Shown here piece by piece: positions 7,316 to 12,091 of a DNA stretch of 12,091 nt; position 1 is the stretch's first letter; each line of letters begins with the position of its first letter. The position numbers were made by a program, and so were the translations under genes. This DNA comes from JAJDOJ01 sp034722015. GTDB lineage: Bacteria; Pseudomonadota; Gammaproteobacteria; JAJDOJ01. The notes below the pieces were generated by a model. That model saw only the letters and a list, made by a program, of their open reading frames with translations. It was not told the DNA's origin and did no database searches. The stretch lies in the NCBI GenBank assembly GCA_034722015.1, contig JAYENI010000102.1, forward strand, positions 1 to 12,091. Reading direction: 5' to 3'.

Positions 7316-7330
7316 TATAACCATGGTTAT
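7316..7330 (+). promoter_or_regulatory. Candidate -10 box overlapping a 14-bp perfect palindrome
   Basis: TATAAC at 7316-7321 resembles a sigma-70 -10 element, though no convincing -35 lies 16-18 bp upstream. It overlaps ATAACCATGGTTAT (7317-7330), a perfect 14-bp palindrome. A further GGTTA half-site lies at 7298-7302. A repressor operator over the promoter is a reasonable inference. Confidence 0.35.
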
Positions 7331-7353
7331 CAGCAGATCAGCCGTTGCGATCC

Positions 7354-7363
7354 AGGGAGAGGG
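7354..7363 (+). promoter_or_regulatory. Strong ribosome binding site fixing the C92 gene start
   Basis: AGGGAGAGGG ends three bases before ATG at 7367, and its GGAG core (7356-7359) lies 7 nt before it. An in-frame ATG at 7310 has no Shine-Dalgarno and would fall on the promoter/palindrome region, so 7367 is preferred. Confidence 0.8.
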
Positions 7364-7366
7364 TAT

Positions 7367-8290
7367 ATGATCACCAGGACGAGAGACTGGATCTGGCGTG
7401 GTGTCACACATTGGTTGACCGGCGATCTGGGCGGCTTGACGCCGCATCTTTCAGACTATGAGCGGATGCGTCACGAGATCCGCCCGGCGGACGTGGTGCT
7501 CGTGGAGGGCCGCAGTCGCGTTAGTGGAATCATCAAAACCGTCACCTTTAGCAACTGGACCCACGCGGCGCTGTACGTGGGTCGTATCCACGACATCGAA
7601 AACCCGGAACTGCGCGACTACATCACCTGGCACTGTGACTGCGATCCCGGAGACGAGCCACTGATCATCGAGTCCCTTCTGGAATCGGGTACCGTGGTGG
7701 CCCCCCTGAGCAAATACGCCGGCTACCACATCCGGATCTGCCGCCCCAAGGGACTTTCCCACGCGGACGCGACCAACGTCGTACGGTATTGCGTATCCTG
7801 CCTGACGCTCAAGTACGATGTCAGGCAATTGCTCGACCTGGCGCGATTCCTCTTTCCGTTCTACGGTCTGCTGCCGCGCCGATGGCGGTCCAGCCTGTTC
7901 GAACACAACAGCGGCGCACCGACCCACACGGTCTGCTCCACGATGATCGCCGAGGCGTTTCACGAGGTGAACTTTCCGATCCTCCCGCTCATGATCAAGG
8001 ACGGCCAGGCCAGCATGAACCTGCGCGAACGCAATGCAAAACTGTTTGCCCCCGCCGACTTCGACTACTCCCCATATTTCGAGATCATCAAGTACCCGCT
8101 GTTCGCGGTCGACGAACTCGCGGTGTATCGCAAGCTGCCCTGGGAGGATGAATCCGACTTCGAAAAAGACAGCGCCCCCCCCGCATCCGCCACGCCAGCA
8201 CAAAATGCGCCACCCCTGGACGGAAGCATGCGGGCAGGTACGGGCCTGATCCGATCACTGTTCGGGCGTTGGTTGCCAAACACACATTAG
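7367..8290 (+). CDS. Permuted papain-like cysteine hydrolase, YiiX/C92 type
   Basis: The 307-residue protein shows the circularly permuted papain-like (NlpC/P60-related) arrangement of the YaeF/YiiX C92 family. The His comes first, in NWTHAALYVG (His66) after the strand ADVVLVEG. An acidic residue follows in LIIESLLESG (Glu102), and the nucleophile Cys190 lies near the C-terminus in THTVCSTMIAEAF, so the catalytic set looks intact. No signal peptide or lipobox is visible. The N-terminus (ITRTRDWIWRGVTHWL) is aromatic and basic, like an amphipathic helix. After about residue 260 a Pro/Ala/Ser-rich tail ends in GLIRSLFGRWL (293-303), a second possible amphipathic helix. Family members are thought to be amidases or peptidases, but the substrate here is unknown. 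The gene appears monocistronic, with its own upstream region and a terminator after the stop. Confidence 0.8.
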   Translation: MITRTRDWIWRGVTHWLTGDLGGLTPHLSDYERMRHEIRPADVVLVEGRSRVSGIIKTVTFSNWTHAALYVGRIHDIENPELRDYITWHCDCDPGDEPLIIESLLESGTVVAPLSKYAGYHIRICRPKGLSHADATNVVRYCVSCLTLKYDVRQLLDLARFLFPFYGLLPRRWRSSLFEHNSGAPTHTVCSTMIAEAFHEVNFPILPLMIKDGQASMNLRERNAKLFAPADFDYSPYFEIIKYPLFAVDELAVYRKLPWEDESDFEKDSAPPASATPAQNAPPLDGSMRAGTGLIRSLFGRWLPNTH

Positions 8291-8352
8291 GCCTCCTTCC
8301 CCGAGGGACATCAACATCGAACCGGGCAAGCCCCCGTCAATGGGTTGGGCGC

Positions 8353-8389
8353 CGCTAACGCGGGCACGGCGATCCCGCAGCGCTTTTTT
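8353..8389 (+). terminator. Rho-independent terminator after the C92 gene
   Basis: GCGGG (8360-8364) pairs with CCCGC (8374-8378) around a 9-nt loop. CGCT (8353-8356) and AGCG (8379-8382) extend the stem past a 3-nt bulge. A run of six T follows at 8384-8389. It separates the C92 gene from the beta-oxidation operon. Confidence 0.75.
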
Positions 8390-8454
8390 GTCTATCCTTC
8401 ATTAGGCAGAACAGATTCCCAAGGCAGAGCCGGCACGAGTCGGTGTGACTCCCC

Positions 8455-9774
8455 ATGACCCCATCCCGCGAATTAGCGCCCTCCGATCGAGCCGTCTATC
8501 TGATAGACGGCGCCCGTTCGCCTTTTCTCAAGATGCGCGGCGGGCCGGGCCCGTTCAAGGCGGCCGAACTGGCCGTACAGGCCGCCCGCGCGCTGTTGCT
8601 GAGACAACCCTTCGGGCCCGAGGACTTCGATGAGGTCATCCTGGGGTGCGTGGCGCCCGGTCCCGACGAGGCGAACATTGCCCGCGTCGCATCGCTGCGA
8701 CTGGGCTGCGGCGACCGCGTGCCCGCCTGGACCGTGCAGCGCAATTGCGCATCCGGACTGCAGGCGATCGACGCGGCCCAGCGCAACATCCGGCTCGGCC
8801 GCTCCGGGCTGGTACTCGCCGGTGGCGTCGAAGCCATGAGCCATGCCCCGATCCTGTTCAGCGACGACATGGTTCGGTGGTTATCCGAATGGCGCCGATC
8901 CCGAGGTCCGGTGGAGCGGATTCGGGGCCTGGGGCGCCTCAGGCCGGCCTGGTTGGCGCCGGTCATCGGTCTCCTCAAGGGGCTGCGCGATCCCGTGGCC
9001 GGTATCAGCATGGGACAGACGGCAGAGATCCTGGCCTACCGCTTCGGCATCGAAAGGGAGGCAATGGATGCATTCGCGCTGGAGAGCCACCGGCGTCTCG
9101 ACGCGGCGGGCAAGGCCGGGCACCTCGCCGAGATCTCGCCGCTGTTCGATCGCGAGGGGAACAACTATGCCTCGGACGACGGACTCAGGGCGGACACCTC
9201 GATGGACAGGCTTGCGGCCCTGAAACCCGTGTTCGACAAACCCTACGGGAACGTCACCGCCGGGAACAGCGCCCAGGTCACCGACGGTGCGGCGTGGATA
9301 ATCGTCGCGGGTGAAGAGGCCGTCTCCCGCTACGGACTGAAGCCGATGGCCCGGATACTCGACACCCGCTGGGCGGCGCTCGACCCCGCCGAGATGGGTA
9401 TGGGCCCGGTTCACGCCGCCACGCCCATTCTTCGGGAGCGGGAACTGGGGCTTCGTGACGTGGACTACTGGGAGATCAACGAGGCCTTCGCGGCCCAGGT
9501 CCTTGCCTGCCGCTCGGCCTGGAAGGACCCCCGGTACTGCCGCGAGGTACTGGGTCTGGAGGAGCCCCTCGGCGAAGTGCCCGCAGATCGACTCAACGTG
9601 GACGGCGGTGGCATCAGTCTGGGCCACCCCGTCGGCGCCAGCGGTGCCCGGATCGTCCTGCATCTTGCCGAGGTACTGAAACGCGAACGGGGCCGTCTCG
9701 GCATGGCGTCGATCTGTATCGGAGGCGGCCAGGGCGGCGCCCTGTTGATGGAAAACGTCTCGGACGGGGCATGA
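8455..9774 (+). CDS. fadI: 3-ketoacyl-CoA thiolase, FadI-type
   Basis: This thiolase cleaves 3-ketoacyl-CoA with CoA to give acetyl-CoA and a shortened acyl-CoA, the last step of fatty-acid beta-oxidation. Its 439 residues are close to E. coli FadI (~436). The nucleophile is Cys98 in QRNCASGLQA; NEAFAAQ and GGGISLGHPVGASG (His391) follow, and the second catalytic Cys421 is in ICIGGGQGG, so all thiolase signatures are present. Residues about 135-185 form a long insertion rich in Arg, Trp and Leu (for example WLAPVIGLLKGLRDPV), the position of the membrane-associating loop of FadI/mitochondrial TFP-beta proteins. The ATG at 8455 has no clear Shine-Dalgarno. It overlaps the next gene by ATGA. 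A degradative rather than biosynthetic role follows from that partner; FadA-type is the main alternative. Confidence 0.9.
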   Translation: MTPSRELAPSDRAVYLIDGARSPFLKMRGGPGPFKAAELAVQAARALLLRQPFGPEDFDEVILGCVAPGPDEANIARVASLRLGCGDRVPAWTVQRNCASGLQAIDAAQRNIRLGRSGLVLAGGVEAMSHAPILFSDDMVRWLSEWRRSRGPVERIRGLGRLRPAWLAPVIGLLKGLRDPVAGISMGQTAEILAYRFGIEREAMDAFALESHRRLDAAGKAGHLAEISPLFDREGNNYASDDGLRADTSMDRLAALKPVFDKPYGNVTAGNSAQVTDGAAWIIVAGEEAVSRYGLKPMARILDTRWAALDPAEMGMGPVHAATPILRERELGLRDVDYWEINEAFAAQVLACRSAWKDPRYCREVLGLEEPLGEVPADRLNVDGGGISLGHPVGASGARIVLHLAEVLKRERGRLGMASICIGGGQGGALLMENVSDGA

Positions 9775-11840
9775 GCGGGAAACACTGGCAACGGGAACGG
9801 GACGCGAGCGGCATCGAATGGGTGACGCTGGATGTCGCCGGTCGGGGTACGAACGTGCTTTCCGGCGAGGTCATCGAGGCGCTCGCGGGGATCGTCGACG
9901 AGCTGGCGGCCGACCCGCCACTCGGCGTCGTGATCCGTTCGGGCAAACCCAACGGGTTCCTGGCGGGCGCGGACGTCAACGAGTTCACCGGACTCGACGG
10001 GCGGGACACCGCACTCGCCTTCGTACGGCGGGGTCAGGATTTGATGGACCGGATCGAGTCCCTGCCCTGTCCGACCCTGGCGCTGATTCACGGCTTCTGC
10101 GTCGGCGGTGGCCTGGAACTTGCCTTGGCGTGCGACTACCGCGTGGCGCTCGACGAAACGGGCACGCGACTGGGGTTTCCGGAGGTCCGTCTCGGGATCC
10201 ACCCCGGTTACGGCGGGTCGCTGCGCTCTGTCAGGACCATCGGGGCGCCTGCCGCCATGGACCTGATGCTGAGCGGACGAAACATCACGTCCCGGACCGC
10301 CCTGAAGATGGGACTGATCGATGTCTGCGTGCCAAAGCGCTACCTGCGTAAAGCCGCCGAGGACATGATCCGTACGCGGCCCCGGCTGCATGATTCCGGC
10401 TTCATGAAGCGCCTGGCGGGCAGCGCCGCGCTGCGACCCGTGGTCGCCGCCGTCCTTCGACGCAAGGTCCGGTCCAGGATTGATCCCGGACACTACCCCG
10501 CCCCTTTTGCCCTCATCGACCTGTGGGAGGGCGCGGGCGCAAACACGCGCTGCTGGCTCGAACAGGAGGCCGAGTCCGTCGCCGAACTCAGCACGACAGC
10601 GACGGCCAGGAACCTCGTGCGACTTTTCCTCCTGCAGGAAGACCTCAAGGCCGCCGCCGACCGGGACGCCTTCAAGCCGCGACACGTCCACGTCGTCGGG
10701 GCCGGGATCATGGGCGGAGACATTGCGGCATGGTGCGTACTCCAGGGCCTTCGCGTCACGATACAGGACGGCAATCCCGAGGCGCTCGGGGCAACGGTGA
10801 AGCGCGCCTCGGCGCTGTTCGGGCGACGGCTGAAGTCGCCCCGTCTGGTGACCGAGGCCTTCGATCGCCTGATACCGGACGTCCCCGGACACGGAGCAAG
10901 CAGCGCGGACGTGATCATCGAGGCGATCTTTGAAGACCTGGATGCGAAAAAGGCGCTATTCGCCGATATCCTTACCCGAGCCAGGGAGGGCGCCCTGATC
11001 GCCACCAACACCTCCAGCATCCCGCTCGAGGCGCTCGCCGCGGACCTGGATGACCCGGGTCGGCTCGTTGGCCTGCATTTCTTCAATCCGGTCGCCAAGC
11101 TGCCGCTGGTCGAGATCGTCCACGGGCCGACAACGCACCGGGACACCCTGGACAAGGCGTTGGCGTTCGCCCGGGGGATCGACAAGCTACCCCTGAAGGT
11201 GAGCAGTTCACCCGGGTTTCTGGTCAACCGGATCCTTCTGCCTTACCTGCTGGAGGCGGCGGCGATGGTTTCCGAGGGCATCCCGGCCCCCGTGGTCGAT
11301 CGCGCTGCCAAGGTGTTCGGCATGCCGATGGGGCCGGTCGAGCTCGCCGACACCGTTGGCCTGGACATCGGATTGCACGTGGCGGAAAACCTCTCATCGG
11401 CCTACGGATTCGAAATCCCCCAACGACTGAGAGAACTCGTAGACGCCGGAAAACTGGGCAGGAAGACCGGAGAGGGATTCTATCGATACCGCAAGGGCCG
11501 GCCGGTGCTCCATGGCCCGAAGCGGTACGACGCCGATCCGGACGAACTTCGCGACCGGCTCGTCCTGCGCATGGTCAACGAATCGCTGGCCTGCCTGCGG
11601 GAAGGCGTTGTCGAATCAGCGGACGCGCTCGATGCCGGCGTGGTGTTCGGCACCGGATTCGCGCCGTTTCTGGGTGGACCGATACGGTACCTGCGCGAGG
11701 CCGGAATCGATCGGCTCCGGGGGCGACTCGAATCCCTGGAGCAGTCCCGCGGCGCGCGATTCGCTCCCGATGCAGGTTGGGACAATCTGCCCGGGCTGAT
11801 CGATCGCGCAACCGGTGGGGCAACCGGTCCGCAAGATTGA
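9771..11840 (+). CDS. fadJ: Bifunctional enoyl-CoA hydratase / 3-hydroxyacyl-CoA dehydrogenase (FadJ-type)
   Basis: This 689-residue alpha subunit hydrates 2-enoyl-CoA and oxidises the 3-hydroxyacyl-CoA with NAD, feeding the thiolase encoded just before. The crotonase domain (about 1-195) has both catalytic glutamates, Glu116 in GGGLELALACDYR and Glu138 in FPEVRLGIHPGYGG. A linker with YPAPFALIDL follows. The NAD-binding domain begins at VVGAGIMGG (about 308-316), with catalytic His436 in GLHFFNPVAKLPLVEIVHG. SPGFLVNRILLPYLLEAA opens the C-terminal dehydrogenase domains, which include KLGRKTGEGFYRY. It is slightly shorter than E. coli FadJ (714) or FadB (729). The ATG overlaps the thiolase stop by 4 nt, implying coupling and a stoichiometric complex. 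The thiolase-first order matches fadIJ rather than fadBA. Confidence 0.92.
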   Translation: MSGKHWQRERDASGIEWVTLDVAGRGTNVLSGEVIEALAGIVDELAADPPLGVVIRSGKPNGFLAGADVNEFTGLDGRDTALAFVRRGQDLMDRIESLPCPTLALIHGFCVGGGLELALACDYRVALDETGTRLGFPEVRLGIHPGYGGSLRSVRTIGAPAAMDLMLSGRNITSRTALKMGLIDVCVPKRYLRKAAEDMIRTRPRLHDSGFMKRLAGSAALRPVVAAVLRRKVRSRIDPGHYPAPFALIDLWEGAGANTRCWLEQEAESVAELSTTATARNLVRLFLLQEDLKAAADRDAFKPRHVHVVGAGIMGGDIAAWCVLQGLRVTIQDGNPEALGATVKRASALFGRRLKSPRLVTEAFDRLIPDVPGHGASSADVIIEAIFEDLDAKKALFADILTRAREGALIATNTSSIPLEALAADLDDPGRLVGLHFFNPVAKLPLVEIVHGPTTHRDTLDKALAFARGIDKLPLKVSSSPGFLVNRILLPYLLEAAAMVSEGIPAPVVDRAAKVFGMPMGPVELADTVGLDIGLHVAENLSSAYGFEIPQRLRELVDAGKLGRKTGEGFYRYRKGRPVLHGPKRYDADPDELRDRLVLRMVNESLACLREGVVESADALDAGVVFGTGFAPFLGGPIRYLREAGIDRLRGRLESLEQSRGARFAPDAGWDNLPGLIDRATGGATGPQD

Positions 11841-12000
11841 AGTCCGGACAACGTTTCGCGGAACCGTGACGCCACCGGTTTGCCTGCGGATCAACGTCCC
11901 CGTCGTATCCCGGTCGCCAAGCCGTTAGAATCCTGCACTATCGATTCACGGCCTCGCCTGCCCCTGTCTGCCAATGAACAATATCTCGACCGAATCCGAA

Positions 12001-12005
12001 AAGGG
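12001..12005 (+). promoter_or_regulatory. Ribosome binding site favouring the internal start of the last gene
   Basis: AAGGG lies five bases (from its AAGG) before ATG at 12010. The earlier in-frame ATG at 11974 has only pyrimidine-rich sequence upstream (CCCCTGTCTGCCA). A TAGAAT hexamer at 11926-11931 is a possible -10 box for this gene, without a good -35. Confidence 0.5.
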
Positions 12006-12009
12006 CTGC

Positions 12010-12091
12010 ATGGACGAATCCGACCCGCGGTCGCTTCCCGTCCATGAGGCCCGCAAACGCATCCTTTCGAGCCTTGCCCCGGTCGACGGGG
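12010..12091 (+). CDS. moeA: Probable molybdopterin molybdenumtransferase (N-terminal fragment, runs off right edge)
   Basis: Only about 27 residues are inside the window (M-D-E-S-D-P-R-S, then LPVHEARKRILSSLAPVDG). The pattern LPVxEARxRILxxLxPVxG is typical of the first helix of MoeA, which inserts molybdenum into molybdopterin. The defining MoeA motif (NSAMDGYA-like) would come 30 or so residues later, outside the window, so the call rests on a short similarity. The start at 12010 is favoured by an AAGGG five bases before it. ATG at 11974 would add 12 residues (MNNISTESEKGC). It is separated from fadJ by about 170 bp that hold a weak hairpin (11862-11880) and a possible -10 box, so it probably has its own promoter. 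Confidence 0.6.
   Translation, partial: MDESDPRSLPVHEARKRILSSLAPVDG

Noticed and set aside
7310..7366. Upstream in-frame ATG extending the C92 protein by 19 residues
   Set aside because: No Shine-Dalgarno, overlaps the palindrome and the TATAAC box, whereas ATG at 7367 has a strong, well-spaced one.
9465..10892. 475-codon minus-strand open frame
   Set aside because: Antisense to the fadI/fadJ genes, which are complete and motif-rich; translation is Arg/Pro-rich and unrecognisable.
11862..11880. Hairpin AACCGTG/CAC-C-GGTT after fadJ as a terminator
   Set aside because: Bulged 7-bp stem with no T-run; too weak to call.

Overview
The window is a GC-rich, tightly packed stretch of a bacterial chromosome. 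Protein features (GlgA/GlgB/GlgC of the proteobacterial type, a FadI/FadJ pair, and the start of what looks like MoeA) point to a gammaproteobacterium, plausibly outside the enterics. Genus-level placement is not possible from sequence reading alone, and the class assignment is an inference.

Bases 1-5763 form a glycogen-metabolism locus split into two divergent arms around a 496-bp intergenic region (1590-2085). The leftward arm is glgC (ADP-glucose pyrophosphorylase) overlapping by 11 bp a GH57-family glycosidase that runs off the left edge. The rightward arm is glgB (branching enzyme, with a TTG start) followed after 33 bp by glgA (glycogen synthase). Together GlgC makes ADP-glucose, GlgA polymerises it, GlgB branches the chain, and the GH57 enzyme presumably trims or rearranges the glucan.

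Bases 5764-6009 carry the most striking non-coding structure. It is a ~129-bp, fully concentric, imperfect palindrome (5837-5965) bracketed by two exact 17-bp direct repeats (5807-5823 and 5967-5983), which resembles a small non-autonomous inserted element (MITE-like).

Bases 6010-8290 hold two genes of unclear role: a class V PLP-dependent aminotransferase-fold enzyme and a permuted papain-like (YiiX/C92-type) cysteine hydrolase. The second has a structured upstream region (inverted repeat, CRP-like site, 14-bp perfect palindrome) and a good intrinsic terminator (8353-8389).

Bases 8455-11840 encode a two-gene beta-oxidation operon: a FadI-type thiolase, then a FadJ-type enoyl-CoA hydratase/3-hydroxyacyl-CoA dehydrogenase, overlapping by 4 nt. 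The thiolase keeps the long loop associated with membrane-bound trifunctional enzymes. The right edge (from about 12010) contains the N-terminus of a probable molybdopterin molybdenumtransferase (MoeA).

I did not see a phage, CRISPR, defence cluster or clearly new multi-gene system. The palindromic element, the C92 gene with its operator-like upstream region, and the unassigned aminotransferase are the parts that merit follow-up.
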